Assembly: GCA_964371655.1 (NCBI GenBank)
Contig: CAYJOD010000002.1
Coordinates: 62,001 to 126,000, forward strand
Reading direction: 5' to 3'
DNA: 64,000 nt
Source: CAZGSN01 sp964371655
GTDB lineage: Bacteria; Desulfobacterota; Binatia; HRBIN30
The notes beneath the pieces are model-generated. The model saw only the letters and a program-made list of their open reading frames with translations. It ran no database searches and was not told the DNA's origin. The position numbers and the translations under genes are program-made. Of the stretch, positions 1-8,578 are shown in pieces; position 1 is the stretch's first letter, and each line of letters begins with the position of its first letter.

Positions 1-576
1 TTCGCCGCTGCCCGTCGTGGCGCGTCGCAGCAAGGCGGCGAGGATGGCGATGGCGGCGTGCATGCCGCCACCGGCGCTGTCCGCCACCGTCGCGCCGGGA
101 AGGGCAGGGCCGCCATCGGCGCGGCGACCGGCGCAATGCAGGTAGCCGCCTACAGCGAGATAGTTGATGTCGTGTCCGGCCCATTGTGAGGCCGGGCCGT
201 TCTGGCCGTAGCCCGTCGTCGAGCAGTAGATGATGCGCGGGTTGACGCGGCGCACGTCGTCGTAACCAATGCCGAGGCGGTCGACGACGCCGGGACGAAA
301 GCTCTCGATGATGACGTCGGCGCCGGCGGCCAGGCGCAGAAAGGCGGCCTTGGCATCGGCAGCCTTGATATCGATCTGCACCCGCTTCATGCCGCGCTGG
401 GCGCTGTACGCGTAGTACGGCGGCTGGATTTGCACGCCGGCCTTGCGCGGCGTCGGTGCCACCTTGATTACCGTGGCGCCGTAATCCGCCAGGAGGCGCG
501 AGCAGCGTGCGGCCGGCCCGACACTGGACAGGTCGAGCACAGTGACACCCTGTAGAAACGACGACGACATCACCAT
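1..576 (-). CDS. CaiB/BaiF class III CoA-transferase, 3' end cut by window edge
   Basis: The frame is open from the window edge to an ATG at 576 (ATG GTG ATG TCG), giving 192 codons of the N-terminal half of a family III CoA-transferase (PF02515). The opening LQGVTVLDLSSVGPAARCS, then LLADYGATVIKV, PGVVDRLGIGY and YGQNGP are the family's hallmark blocks. Asp156 in VADSAGGG sits where the catalytic aspartate of formyl-CoA transferase forms the aspartyl-CoA anhydride. These enzymes move CoA between acids in the cytoplasm; the substrate is unknown. Full members are about 400 residues, so roughly half is missing beyond the edge. The nearest relative in the window is the gene at 11683, not the fused/split set. 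Confidence 0.9.
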   Translation of the reverse strand, partial: MVMSSSFLQGVTVLDLSSVGPAARCSRLLADYGATVIKVAPTPRKAGVQIQPPYYAYSAQRGMKRVQIDIKAADAKAAFLRLAAGADVIIESFRPGVVDRLGIGYDDVRRVNPRIIYCSTTGYGQNGPASQWAGHDINYLAVGGYLHCAGRRADGGPALPGATVADSAGGGMHAAIAILAALLRRATTGSGE

Positions 577-662
577 TCACAAGGGGGCGGTAATGGAGCG
601 AACGAATCACCCGTCGCGGACTGACGCCCGCAACCCAAGCGGCGCCGATGTTTGGAAGCGCT

Positions 663-786
663 CCCTCTCCCGCAATACCTGCGGGAGAGGGTGGGGGTGA
701 GGGATCCGATTTCGGCTTGCTCCGTCCATCCGCGCCGCCTCGGTTCCCTCACCCTAACCCTCTCCCACAAGTAATGTGGGAGAGGG
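663..786. repeat. Nested inverted repeat, CCCTCTCCC type
   Basis: Two short palindromes (663-691 and about 759-786), each built from CCCTCTCCC and GGGAGAGGG around a small loop, are themselves arranged as a larger inverted repeat, the flanking TGAGGGA and TCCCTCACC words being complementary. It lies between two minus-strand genes, has no coding capacity, and could form a cruciform or an RNA hairpin between the transcripts. Confidence 0.8.
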
Positions 787-835
787 GATATGCTTTTTCG
801 CTGCGTATCGTTGTCCATCCGCAATTGAAGTCACT

Positions 836-2020
836 TCAGAAGTTCGGTGGTAAGCCCAGTTTGCGCCGCGCGATGATGTTCTTTTGCACCTCCGAGGTGC
901 CGCCGCCGATGGTGTCGATCACCGTGTAGCGGTAGGTGAGCTCGGCGCGGCCACGCATGGGCGCATCGGCGGTTTGCACCCGCAGCTGCGCGCCGGGCCC
1001 GGCGATATCGAGGGCCGCGTTGGCGACGCGTTTGGAGAGCTCGGTCGCGTACAACTTGTACTGCGACGCTTCCGCCGTCGGCGCGGCGCCGCCCTTCAGA
1101 GACTTGGCGAGGAAGCGCAAGCCGAGCGCACGCGCCACTTCGGTCTGCGCGACCAGCTGCGCCAGGCGCTGGCGCGTCACCGGATCCTCACGCAGCGGCC
1201 GGCCGTCGCGCTCCTCGGTCGCCACGTAGCTGCACAGCTCTTCCATGCGCTGCTCGATCGGGGCGAAGGTGAACATGGTGAAGCGCTCGAGGTCGAGGGC
1301 CTCCGAGATATACTGGAATCCCTTATTGAGCTCGCCGACGCGGTACTCGTCGCCGACGTAGACGTTGTCAAAGAAGACCGAGTTGGTGATCTCGTCACCA
1401 ATGGTCGGCATCGGCTGCACGGTCAAGCCCGGTGTGTCCATCGGCAGCAGGAACAGGGTAATGCCGCGATGCTTGTGGCTGGGATCGGTGCGTGCGCCGA
1501 GCCAATACCAATCGGCGAAGTGGGCCGAGGTCGTGAAGATCTTCTGGCCATTCAAGCGCCAGCCGTCGCCGTCCCGCGTCGCCTTCAACGCCATCGCCGC
1601 GGCGTCGGAGCCGGCCTCGGGCTCGCTGTAGCCGACCGCGAACTGAACCTCGTTGGCCAGGATCTTGGGCAAGAACTCCTGCTTCAGCTTGTCGCTACCG
1701 TGTCGAATCAGAGTCTTGCCGACGATGCCGACGCCCTTGCCGATCTGCGGCGCACCGCGGCGCGCCAAAGATTCGTTCAGGAGGTACTCGTAGATGCCTT
1801 CCTTTTCGCTGCCGCCGAATTCCTTCGGCCAAGCCATGCCGAGCCAGCCATGTTCGCCGCACTTGGTCATGAATACGCGTCGTGCGGGCGTATCGACCAA
1901 CTGCGCCATGTTCTCGCGTGCAACATCCATCACGTCGGGCGTATCGTGCTCGTCGAGGAATGTTTCGACGGCTTCCACGAAGGCCTTCTCTTCGTCCGAG
2001 AACTCGAAATTCACGCCCAC
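836..2020 (-). CDS. Acyl-CoA dehydrogenase
   Basis: A 394-residue FAD-dependent acyl-CoA dehydrogenase of normal length. It introduces the alpha-beta double bond into an acyl-CoA and passes electrons to ETF. The FAD/substrate motif YSEPEAGSD is at 131-139, and the C-terminal block IGGGTSEVQKNIIARRKLGLP is at about 371-391. In short-chain enzymes the equivalent block reads YEGTxEIQ and supplies the catalytic Glu; here that Glu is Gly, as in heteromeric dehydrogenases acting on bulky or steroid side chains, where the base lies elsewhere. A partner subunit is not next to it. The first ATG, after GGAAGGTGTGGG, is taken as the start. Confidence 0.93.
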   Translation of the reverse strand: MGVNFEFSDEEKAFVEAVETFLDEHDTPDVMDVARENMAQLVDTPARRVFMTKCGEHGWLGMAWPKEFGGSEKEGIYEYLLNESLARRGAPQIGKGVGIVGKTLIRHGSDKLKQEFLPKILANEVQFAVGYSEPEAGSDAAAMALKATRDGDGWRLNGQKIFTTSAHFADWYWLGARTDPSHKHRGITLFLLPMDTPGLTVQPMPTIGDEITNSVFFDNVYVGDEYRVGELNKGFQYISEALDLERFTMFTFAPIEQRMEELCSYVATEERDGRPLREDPVTRQRLAQLVAQTEVARALGLRFLAKSLKGGAAPTAEASQYKLYATELSKRVANAALDIAGPGAQLRVQTADAPMRGRAELTYRYTVIDTIGGGTSEVQKNIIARRKLGLPPNF

Positions 2021-2210
2021 ACCTTCCTTGTCTCCGACTGATCAGCCGGCACTGAGAGTATGCCAAACAAGCGTTTGGTAGTCTACCGTTCCGGTCAGAA
2101 TTCGGATATGAGCGCCCCCGATTGAAAACGTGAGCTTGGTCAGGATTGTGGAGGTGCCGCGGTCATGGCAGCCGCCGGCGGTACGAGCAGCGGGCGGCGT
2201 TGGATCACAG

Positions 2211-2233
2211 ATCTCAAATTTCAGATCTGAGAT
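2211..2233. promoter_or_regulatory. Palindromic site upstream of luciferase-like gene
   Basis: ATCTCA and TGAGAT arms flank an inner AATTT/CAGATCTG stretch about 60 bases before the start of the F420-type oxidoreductase gene. It may be an operator, or just one arm of a decayed repeat element; nothing else supports either reading. Confidence 0.3.
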
Positions 2234-2292
2234 TCGGACGCCTCGCTATCTGGGTACGGCGCTGCGACACCCCACGGACGGAGGAGGCAAGA

Positions 2293-3357
2293 GTGCGAGT
2301 CGAGACAGGGCTTTTGAATCTGGAAGTGGATCAATACGCGGGGATGGGGCAGACCGCCGCGTCGATTGCCGACATCGCGGCCAACGCTCGCGCCATCGAG
2401 GCTCTGGGCTTCGACGGCACGACGATGCCGGAGGCGGGCTACGATCCGTTCTTACCGCTGATGATCGCTGCCGAGCATAGCAAGCGCATGTGGCTCGCTA
2501 CCAACGTGGCGATCGCGTTCCCGCGCAGCCCGATGGTGGTAGCGCAGCTGGCCTGGGATCTGCAGAAATACTCCGCTGGCCGTTTCCAGCTCGGGCTCGG
2601 CACCCAGGTGAAGGGGCACAACGAGCGCCGCTACAGCACGCCGTGGACCGCTGCGCCCGGTCCGCGGCTGCGCGAGTACCTGCTGTGCCTGCGCGCGATC
2701 TTCGCCAGCTTCCAAGACGGAAAGCGGCCCACCTACTTCGAGGGCAAGCATTACCAGTTCACCCTGATGCCGCCATTCTTCAACCCGGGTCCGATTCCGC
2801 ATCCGCATGTTCCGATCTACATCGCGGCGGTGAACCCCTACATGTGCCGCCTCGCGGGCGAGGTCTGCGACGGCTTGCGCCTGCATCCGATTGCCACCTT
2901 CAAGTACGCGAAGGAGGCGGTGCTGCCCACGGTGGACGCGGGGGCGCGCAAAGCGGGCCGGTCGCTCGCGGATATCGACATCATCGGCGCGCCGTTCCTC
3001 GCCCTCGGCCGTAACGACGCCGAGATCGCGGTGGCGAAGGACGGCCTGCGCCAGCGCATCGCCTTCTACGCCTCGACCCGCACCTATCACTCAGTGTTGG
3101 AGTTCCACGGTTGGACGGATGCGGGCATGAAGCTGCATGAGCTGTCCACCGCGGGTAAGTGGAAGGAGATGGCGAGCGTCATCACCGACGAGATGCTGCA
3201 GGAGTTCGCCATCATCGGCACCTACGACGACCTGGTACCGCAGCTGCGCAAACGTTGCGGCGGACTCTTCTCCACCCTGACCCTCGAGCTGCCGCCACCG
3301 TTTTGGAAAGACGAGGCGCGCGTTCGGGAGATGATCGAGGCGCTGCGGAGCAACTAA
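2293..3357 (+). CDS. Luciferase-like (LLM) F420-type oxidoreductase
   Basis: A 354-residue TIM-barrel protein of the bacterial luciferase-like superfamily (PF00296), probably the F420-dependent subgroup also annotated TIGR03617. The GTG at 2293 is chosen because GGAGG lies six bases upstream; longer reading into a non-coding-looking stretch is not supported. Typical features are the N-terminal LGFDGTTMPEAG strand, the FPRSPMVVAQ block and RFQLGLGTQVKGHNERR. Such enzymes reduce or hydroxylate substrates with F420 or FMN; the substrate here is unknown. The gene at 5655 is a clear paralogue on the other strand. It appears to be transcribed alone. Confidence 0.88.
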   Translation: MRVETGLLNLEVDQYAGMGQTAASIADIAANARAIEALGFDGTTMPEAGYDPFLPLMIAAEHSKRMWLATNVAIAFPRSPMVVAQLAWDLQKYSAGRFQLGLGTQVKGHNERRYSTPWTAAPGPRLREYLLCLRAIFASFQDGKRPTYFEGKHYQFTLMPPFFNPGPIPHPHVPIYIAAVNPYMCRLAGEVCDGLRLHPIATFKYAKEAVLPTVDAGARKAGRSLADIDIIGAPFLALGRNDAEIAVAKDGLRQRIAFYASTRTYHSVLEFHGWTDAGMKLHELSTAGKWKEMASVITDEMLQEFAIIGTYDDLVPQLRKRCGGLFSTLTLELPPPFWKDEARVREMIEALRSN

Positions 3358-3443
3358 CCTCGAGACGAAGAAAGCGAGTACTCACGCGAAGCCGCGACTG
3401 AGTCTCGATTGCCGGTGTCTTGCGAAGCGTATATTGTGTTGCC

Positions 3444-3686
3444 ATGGCAATTGATGTGAGCAGGCAAACGGAGGAGCGCTTCAACGCGAAGCTCAAGAGC
3501 GGCGCCTATCGCTCTCCGGACGAGCTTCTCTCGGCGCTTCTAGCGATCGAGGACGTGCGCGATGAGATTCGTGACGCGATCGCCCGGGGTGCGGCCGAAG
3601 CAGACCGTGGAGAGCTCTTGCCGGGTCATCTTGTATTCGCGGAGATTCTCAAGCGCATTCATGCAAGTCAGACCGCAGGAGGATGA
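3444..3686 (+). CDS. ParD-like antitoxin, orphan
   Basis: An 80-residue protein opening MAIDVSRQTEERFNAKLKSG and continuing with YRSPDELLSALLAIE, which is the ribbon-helix-helix plus helix arrangement of ParD/CopG antitoxins. Family members bind their own promoter and neutralise a ParE toxin encoded just downstream. Here the stop overlaps a possible ATG, but the following frame does not resemble ParE, so the toxin seems lost or replaced. A TATATT-like -10 lies about 15 bases before the ATG. It sits next to an unrelated toxin-antitoxin pair on the opposite strand. Confidence 0.65.
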   Translation: MAIDVSRQTEERFNAKLKSGAYRSPDELLSALLAIEDVRDEIRDAIARGAAEADRGELLPGHLVFAEILKRIHASQTAGG

Positions 3687-3796
3687 GCCCGCGCTGGAGC
3701 TTCCATCGACCGAGCGGTGATCCCAAATCGAGAGTCCGTAGGTATTCCACCCCAGCCGTTGGCCGAAGCTGGATCGTCAGGAATCGCCGTAGTTGC

Positions 3797-4177
3797 TCAA
3801 GCGGCGCGGCCGAGGGTGATGTCGCCGGCGAGGTGGATGCTATCGTAGCGCGCCACCGGGCGTTGCCCGCCTCGCGCTGACACCAGCTCGATCAAGCCGA
3901 CTCCGGCGAGTGTCTGCAAATCGGCCGCGGTCGACTCTTGCGAGCGTCCGGCCAATTGTGCCAGGCGTGCAATGGAGGCGGGGCGCCGGTCGTGGACGAC
4001 CTGCAACAGTTCGAGTCGTTCTTCGGTGAGGACCGCCGCGAGCTGCGCGAGGCTCGGGAACCAGATCTCCCGGCGTGCCTTCAGGCGGTCGCCCGCCGTG
4101 ATCGCGGCGAGGTCCGCTTTCAGTTCCCGCCGGGCCTGTTCCGCCGGCCCGACCCTGATCACTACGGTACGATTCAC
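3797..4177 (-). CDS. HTH antitoxin partner of DUF6516 protein
   Basis: A 126-residue protein with a C-terminal winged helix-turn-helix (LQVVHDRRPASIARLAQLAG, then STAADLQTLAGVGLIEL), like the HVO_A0114/COG4190 MarR-type regulators that accompany DUF6516 toxins. It starts at a GTG that overlaps the stop of the preceding gene as GTGA, with AGGAGG eight bases upstream, so translation is probably coupled. By analogy with other modules the HTH protein should repress the operon and counter the partner. The DUF6516/HTH pairing is the main evidence; toxin activity has not been shown from sequence. Confidence 0.72.
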   Translation of the reverse strand: MNRTVVIRVGPAEQARRELKADLAAITAGDRLKARREIWFPSLAQLAAVLTEERLELLQVVHDRRPASIARLAQLAGRSQESTAADLQTLAGVGLIELVSARGGQRPVARYDSIHLAGDITLGRAA

Positions 4178-4464
4178 GCGTCTTCCTCCTTCTTCAGTCG
4201 TACGATGTCAGCTGTGAAATCAGCGAGCAGCCGATCGACCGTGCTGAAGGTGTACGGAGACTCTTCTCCTCTGTAGTGTCGGTGTGCGTCCTTTCCAAAA
4301 TGCCAGTCATAGCCTGCGCGCCGCTCTCCTTTTAGGTTTAGTAACGAGAGCCGCGCCTTGTACCTTCCCTCGGGTAACCTCCAAACGATGTGGATCTCGC
4401 GCCAGCCGTCCGGGTGTAGAAAATCGACTTCGCGAACTATCCGCGCCCGAGGCATCAACACCAT
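4174..4464 (-). CDS. DUF6516 putative toxin
   Basis: A 96-residue protein whose blocks WREIHIVWRLPEG, YKARLSLLN, RRAGYDWHFGKDAHRHY and SPYTFSTVDRLLADF match the small DUF6516 family, usually encoded just ahead of a helix-turn-helix protein. The conserved Asp, His and Lys in YDWHFGKDAHRH are candidates for an active site, possibly nuclease-like, but no mechanism is established. Translation may begin at ATG 4464 or at the in-frame ATG three codons later. First gene of a two-gene toxin-antitoxin operon. Confidence 0.7.
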   Translation of the reverse strand: MVLMPRARIVREVDFLHPDGWREIHIVWRLPEGRYKARLSLLNLKGERRAGYDWHFGKDAHRHYRGEESPYTFSTVDRLLADFTADIVRLKKEEDA

Positions 4465-4571
4465 CCTGCCACGGATGCCGCCGACGCCTCAAGCGGCGCC
4501 GGCGAACGAATTGCGCCGCGATGGGGATGAGGGAGGGGCGCACGCGCTATGCGGATGTTGGGCGGGTTAGT

Positions 4572-5399
4572 TCAGTATCCCTTGAAGACCGGCTTGCGCT
4601 TTTCGATGAATGCTTGCGTGCCCTCACGCGCGTCGTGGGTGTCGGCGGACATGGTGCCGGCGACGCCTTCATAGTCGAGCATCTCGTCGAAGGTCGCTGT
4701 CAGCGATTTGTAAACGCAGCGCCGCGCCAGATCGATGGCGACGCTCGGTCCTTTGGCGAGCTCCTTGGCGTAGCGCATCGCCGTGGCGAGGGCTTCGCCC
4801 TCGGGCACCAGCTCGTCGAGGAGTCCAACCCTGTGAGCTTCCTCGGCGTCGAGGATCTTGCCGGTCTCGACCATCATGAGCGCGGTCGACAGGTTGGTGA
4901 CCCGCGGCAGCAACCAAGAGATACCGCAGTCGGGGCAGAAACCGAGACGCACCATCGCCGCACACATCCGTGCCTTGCTGTCGCCGATGCGACGATCGCA
5001 GGCGAGGGCAAAGGCGAGTCCGGCGCCCATCGCCGGCCCGGAGATCGCCGCGATCACGGGCTTGTCCGCTTCGATGATCGTGCGCGCAAACTCGGCGAAA
5101 GGACCTGCCGGCGTCTTGCGCTGATAGCGCGGTAGGAGGCGGCTCTTGTCGGACAAGCCGGGTAGAGGTCGATCACCGGAACCGCTCAGCCACTCGGCGT
5201 CGCCGCCGGCGCAGAAGCCGCGCCCGGCTCCAGTGAGCACGAGGACGCGAACCTCGTCGTTGAAGCGGATTTCTCGGAATAGCTCGACGAGGCGCAGGGC
5301 CATGTCCCAGTTCACCGCGTTGAGGCGCTCGGGACGATTCATCGTAACGACGCCAACACCTTCGTCGATGTGAAACAGTACGTGGTCGTTGGATGCCAT
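4572..5399 (-). CDS. Crotonase-fold enoyl-CoA hydratase/isomerase homologue lacking catalytic Glu
   Basis: A 275-residue crotonase superfamily protein; ATG 5399 is favoured over the upstream GTG because AGAGGAG lies five bases before it. The CoA-binding and oxyanion-hole segments are present (NRPERLNAV, GRGFCAGGDAEWL, GPAMGAG), as is the C-terminal FIEKRKPVFKGY. The two glutamates of true enoyl-CoA hydratases are absent: the first position reads GAGLAFAL and the second AAMVRLGFCPDCG. It is therefore unlikely to be a simple hydratase and may be an isomerase, hydrolase or lyase on a CoA ester. It lies downstream of the LLM/thiolase genes on the same strand. Confidence 0.88.
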   Translation of the reverse strand: MASNDHVLFHIDEGVGVVTMNRPERLNAVNWDMALRLVELFREIRFNDEVRVLVLTGAGRGFCAGGDAEWLSGSGDRPLPGLSDKSRLLPRYQRKTPAGPFAEFARTIIEADKPVIAAISGPAMGAGLAFALACDRRIGDSKARMCAAMVRLGFCPDCGISWLLPRVTNLSTALMMVETGKILDAEEAHRVGLLDELVPEGEALATAMRYAKELAKGPSVAIDLARRCVYKSLTATFDEMLDYEGVAGTMSADTHDAREGTQAFIEKRKPVFKGY

Positions 5400-5463
5400 G
5401 GTCACTCCTCTTCAGTCTTGTCCGGCATCCGCAGCGATCACGGAAGCCGGATTTCTCACCAAG

Positions 5464-5650
5464 GAAATATCACCACCGAGTCACAGAGACACAGAGGCCA
5501 CAGGACAACTCATGATCTGAAGATGGAGGGGAGATGATCGTTCCCAAGACACCTTGCAAGAGCATGACGATCGGGACTCCGCAACCTTTCCCTTAACCAG
5601 CAAGTGATTCTGATTCTCTCTGTGCCTCTGTGTCTCTGTGGTGAAATTTC
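5464..5650. repeat. Inverted-repeat element, CACAGAGACACAGAGG type
   Basis: Left arm CACCACCGAGTCACAGAGAC... and right arm ...CTCTGTGTCTCTGTGGTG are complementary and bracket about 100 bases with no gene. It fills the space between the crotonase and luciferase-like genes. Elements of this wording recur as 61371-61839 with slightly different sequence. Confidence 0.85.
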
Positions 5651-5654
5651 TTTC

Positions 5655-6704
5655 CTACCGCAGCGACGCGAGCAATCGGCGCACCGCGGCTTCATCTTCG
5701 CGCAGGTCCGGTGGCAGATCCAGATGCATGATCGCGGCAAGGTCGCCCCAGCGCGCCTTCAGCTTGGGTCCGAGCTCGTCGAAGCTGCCGACCGTGGCGA
5801 AGGTGTCCAACATCTCGTCGCTGATCAGGTCGACCATCTCCGCCCACTTGCCTTCCATGGAGAGACGGAAGAGCTGTTGGCCGATATCGAGAAAGCCGTG
5901 CAGCTCGAGAGGCGCGTGGTACGAGCGTGTCGACGCGTAGAAGCCGAGGCGCTGCTTCAGGTAGACGGTCTTGCGTTTAATCTCCGCCGCATTGCGTCCG
6001 GTCACAATCATCGGCGAAACCAGCACCTGCACAGCGGAGGCCGGACGACCGGCCTTGTCTGCGCCCGCGGCGATGGCGGGGAGCATCACCTCGCGCATGT
6101 ACTGAGGTGTACAGATCGGATGCGGAAAGATGCCGTCGCAAAGCGTTCCCGCCAGCCGGCACATGTATGGATTGACCGCGGCGATGGAGATCGGAACGTG
6201 CGGATGCTCGATTGGACCCGGGTTGAAGAACTGCGGCATGAGGTTGAACTGGTAATGCTTGCCGGTGAAGAAGTGCGGGTGCTCGCCGTTCTGGAAGGTG
6301 TCGAACATTGCCTTCATGCACAGGATGTATTCGCGTAGACGCGGGCCCGGCGACGCGCTCCACGGCGCCGCATAGCGCCGCTCGTTCTGCCCCTTTACCT
6401 GCGTACCCAACCCCAATTCGAAACGGCCGTTGGAGAAGCGCTGCAGGTCCCACGCGATTTGCGCGGTGACCAGCGGGCTGCGCGGGAAGGCGACGGCGAC
6501 GCCGGTGCGCAGTGTGACGCGCTTGGTTTCATGCGCCGCGAGCAGCAGCGGGAAGAACGGATCGTGCCCGCCCGCTTCGGGTACGAGGATGCCGTCGAAT
6601 CCGAGCTCTTCCACCTTGCGCGCCGCGGCGGCAATCCCGGCCGTGTCGGGCCACACCGGGTTCTCGTGGAAGGGGTGGCTCATCAGCCCGAGCTCGACAC
6701 GCAT
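5655..6704 (-). CDS. Luciferase-like (LLM) F420-type oxidoreductase, second copy
   Basis: A 349-residue luciferase-like oxidoreductase closely related to the gene at 2293: both share FPRSPL/MV, LGTQVKGxNERRY, PGPRLREY, FNPGPI and AAVNPYMCRLAG. Of two adjacent ATGs the second (6704) has the better spacing from GGGGAG. The protein should form a TIM barrel with F420 or FMN at its centre; no substrate can be named. It is separated from the thiolase-like gene upstream by an inverted-repeat element, so it may or may not belong to that transcript. Confidence 0.87.
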   Translation of the reverse strand: MRVELGLMSHPFHENPVWPDTAGIAAAARKVEELGFDGILVPEAGGHDPFFPLLLAAHETKRVTLRTGVAVAFPRSPLVTAQIAWDLQRFSNGRFELGLGTQVKGQNERRYAAPWSASPGPRLREYILCMKAMFDTFQNGEHPHFFTGKHYQFNLMPQFFNPGPIEHPHVPISIAAVNPYMCRLAGTLCDGIFPHPICTPQYMREVMLPAIAAGADKAGRPASAVQVLVSPMIVTGRNAAEIKRKTVYLKQRLGFYASTRSYHAPLELHGFLDIGQQLFRLSMEGKWAEMVDLISDEMLDTFATVGSFDELGPKLKARWGDLAAIMHLDLPPDLREDEAAVRRLLASLR

Positions 6705-6763
6705 CATGCACTCCCCACGTGCGGGCGAAGCGACATCGCTAGCGTCGATCCGGAAAAGAAGTG

Positions 6764-6909
6764 GCTCGCGCGAAGACGCGAAGGCGCGAAGGACAAGGGC
6801 TTAAACGTATCCAAGACGAAAGATCCCTCGCGCGTTGTCGTGAAATTCATCGTCGCTGTTTCTGCACTTCTGACCAGTTCACTTGGCGTCTTTGCGTCTT
6901 GGCGCGAGC
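6764..6909. repeat. Inverted-repeat element family A, copy 1 (CGCGCCAAGACGCAAAG)
   Basis: Left end GCTCGCGCGAAGACGCGAAGG and right end CTTTGCGTCTTGGCGCGAGC are complementary; the interior has no gene. Three more copies are at 42956, 46024 and 61541. It lies between the luciferase-like and thiolase-like genes. Confidence 0.88.
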
Positions 6910-6927
6910 TATATCTTCGAATTGGGA

Positions 6928-8106
6928 CTAGCGCTTGAGGATCACGGCGGTGGCGTTGCTGCCGAGTCCTAACGTCTGGCCGAGGCCGACTTTCGCGTTC
7001 GGCACCTGGCGCGCGCCGGACTCGCCGCGCAGCTGCGACGCCAGCTCACACACCTGCCACACACCCATTGCCGTGGTCGCCTCGCCGAAGCACAGGAAGC
7101 CACCGCTCGGGTTGATCGGCAGCTTGCCGGTGGGCGCGGTTTCGCCGCTTTCCATCAGCCTCTCCGCCTCGCCCGGCTGGCAGAATCCCCACTCCTCCGG
7201 GAACGCGAGCTCGTAATAGACGGTGTTGTCCTGCAGCTCGATCAGGCTGATATCGCGTGGTCCGATGCCGGCTTGATTGAAAGCCTTCTTCACCGCGGTG
7301 GTGGCTTCGCTGTGCTCGGTGTGTCCGGGTGGCACGACCGTGGCCAGACCGCGGGGAATCCCATCATTGAACCTCGCTGTGGCCACCGTGCTCGATGCGA
7401 TCCACACCGGCTTGGTGGTGCGCTTGCGCGCCATCTCCGCTGAACAGATGACGACAGCGGCGGCGCCGTCGCTGACCGGGCAGATCTCGTACAAACGCAA
7501 TGGCCAACTCACGACCCGCGACTTGAGTACATCTTCGACGCTGAACACCTGGCGGAAGCGCGCGTTGGGGTTGTGTTGCCCGGCTTGGTGCGCCTTCACC
7601 GCAATCTTCGCGAGCTGCTCTTCGGTGGTGCCATAGTCCGCCATACGTCGCATGCACAGCATCGCCCAGAAGGCAGGTCCCGGCATACCCACGCACACCT
7701 GACGGACATACTCCGGATCGGTCTCTTCCTGGACGCCCGACATCTGGATGAAGCCCTTGGGCATCTTCTCGCCACCGACGACGAGGACCATGTCGTGCAC
7801 CCCACCGGCGACCAAGCTGTAGCCGATGTTGAAAGCATTACCGCCCGCGGCACACCCAGCTGACAGGTTGTAAACCGGCGCTCCGGTCGGCCCCATGTCT
7901 TCGATGACATCGTTGCCGTTCAAGCCCCAGCCCTTGCCGCCCGAAAATCGGGAGCTCGCCGCGGCGATCGCCTCGATCTCGCGCCACTGCACGCCGGCGT
8001 CCTTGAGCGCCGCTTCCGTGGCCTCGCGACACAACTGTGTCACCGACTTGGCCTCAAATTTTCCCCAGGGATGTACACCTACCCCGATGACCGCGACTTC
8101 TCTCAT
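6928..8106 (-). CDS. Thiolase-like protein (lipid-transfer/SCP2 type)
   Basis: A 392-residue thiolase-superfamily protein. The start MREVAVIGVGVHPWGK at 8106 follows GAGAGGG. A cysteine is present in NLSAGCAAGGNAF at the acyl-enzyme position, but the usual GHPxGATG histidine block reads GEATTAMG, so it is not a standard acetyl-CoA acetyltransferase. Such proteins paired with a DUF35 partner form aldolase or acyl-transfer complexes; in actinobacterial steroid degradation the Ltp2/ChsH2-type pair cleaves side chains. The DUF35 gene is 38 bases upstream on the same strand, which fits that pairing. Substrate unknown. Confidence 0.85.
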   Translation of the reverse strand: MREVAVIGVGVHPWGKFEAKSVTQLCREATEAALKDAGVQWREIEAIAAASSRFSGGKGWGLNGNDVIEDMGPTGAPVYNLSAGCAAGGNAFNIGYSLVAGGVHDMVLVVGGEKMPKGFIQMSGVQEETDPEYVRQVCVGMPGPAFWAMLCMRRMADYGTTEEQLAKIAVKAHQAGQHNPNARFRQVFSVEDVLKSRVVSWPLRLYEICPVSDGAAAVVICSAEMARKRTTKPVWIASSTVATARFNDGIPRGLATVVPPGHTEHSEATTAVKKAFNQAGIGPRDISLIELQDNTVYYELAFPEEWGFCQPGEAERLMESGETAPTGKLPINPSGGFLCFGEATTAMGVWQVCELASQLRGESGARQVPNAKVGLGQTLGLGSNATAVILKR

Positions 8107-8144
8107 GTTGCGCCCTCTCCGTGTCTCGCCAATGTCAGCGGCCG

Positions 8145-8567
8145 TCAAAGCGGCCGGAACTTCCACGTTGTGACTTCGCTGCCGTCGACGCCGCCGCAGA
8201 GGCGGTCGATGATCAACTCTACCGCCATGCCGATCTTGATCTTCCTGAGATCGTCGACGCTGATCCGACCGAGCAGGCGCAGGCCGTCGGGCAAGTCGAC
8301 GACACCAATCGCGAACGGCACGAAGGGCTCGTCATACTTCACCGGTGGCGGCGGGGCATAGTACTGGACGGCAAAGCTCCACAGCGTGCCGCGTGGACCG
8401 AACGTGGTGTCCTCGATCCGTCCCTCGTTACAATCGGGATTGTGGCAAACGGCTGCCTTAGGGAAATAGGGCGCGCCGCAGGTGACGCACTTCGAGCCCA
8501 AGAGCCGCGGTCCCTGCGCGGTCTCGGCGAATAGGTTAGAGATGACAGGAACGCGATTCGTACTCAT
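8145..8567 (-). CDS. DUF35 Zn-ribbon/OB-fold protein, partner of thiolase-like protein
   Basis: A 140-residue protein with an N-terminal rubredoxin-like zinc ribbon (CVTCG and CHNPDC) followed by an OB-fold (GTLWSFAVQYYAPPP, VDLPDGLRLLGRIS). This is the PF12172/PF01796 architecture of acyl-CoA-associated DUF35 proteins, which bind CoA or acyl chains and act as subunits of thiolase-like enzymes. The ATG at 8567 has AAAGGA upstream; an upstream in-frame extension would run through repeat sequence. A 26-codon gene remnant ends 11 bases before the start. Confidence 0.88.
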   Translation of the reverse strand: MSTNRVPVISNLFAETAQGPRLLGSKCVTCGAPYFPKAAVCHNPDCNEGRIEDTTFGPRGTLWSFAVQYYAPPPPVKYDEPFVPFAIGVVDLPDGLRLLGRISVDDLRKIKIGMAVELIIDRLCGGVDGSEVTTWKFRPL

Positions 8568-8578
8568 CAGCAATCCTT

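Noticed and set aside
884..2041. Long plus-strand open frame opposite the acyl-CoA dehydrogenase
   Set aside because: Arg/Ala/Gly/His-rich translation without domains, fully antisense to a gene with intact family motifs; an effect of high GC.
3683..3880. Possible ParE toxin overlapping the ParD stop
   Set aside because: Translation has none of the ParE motifs and is Arg/Ser-rich; listed only as a question.
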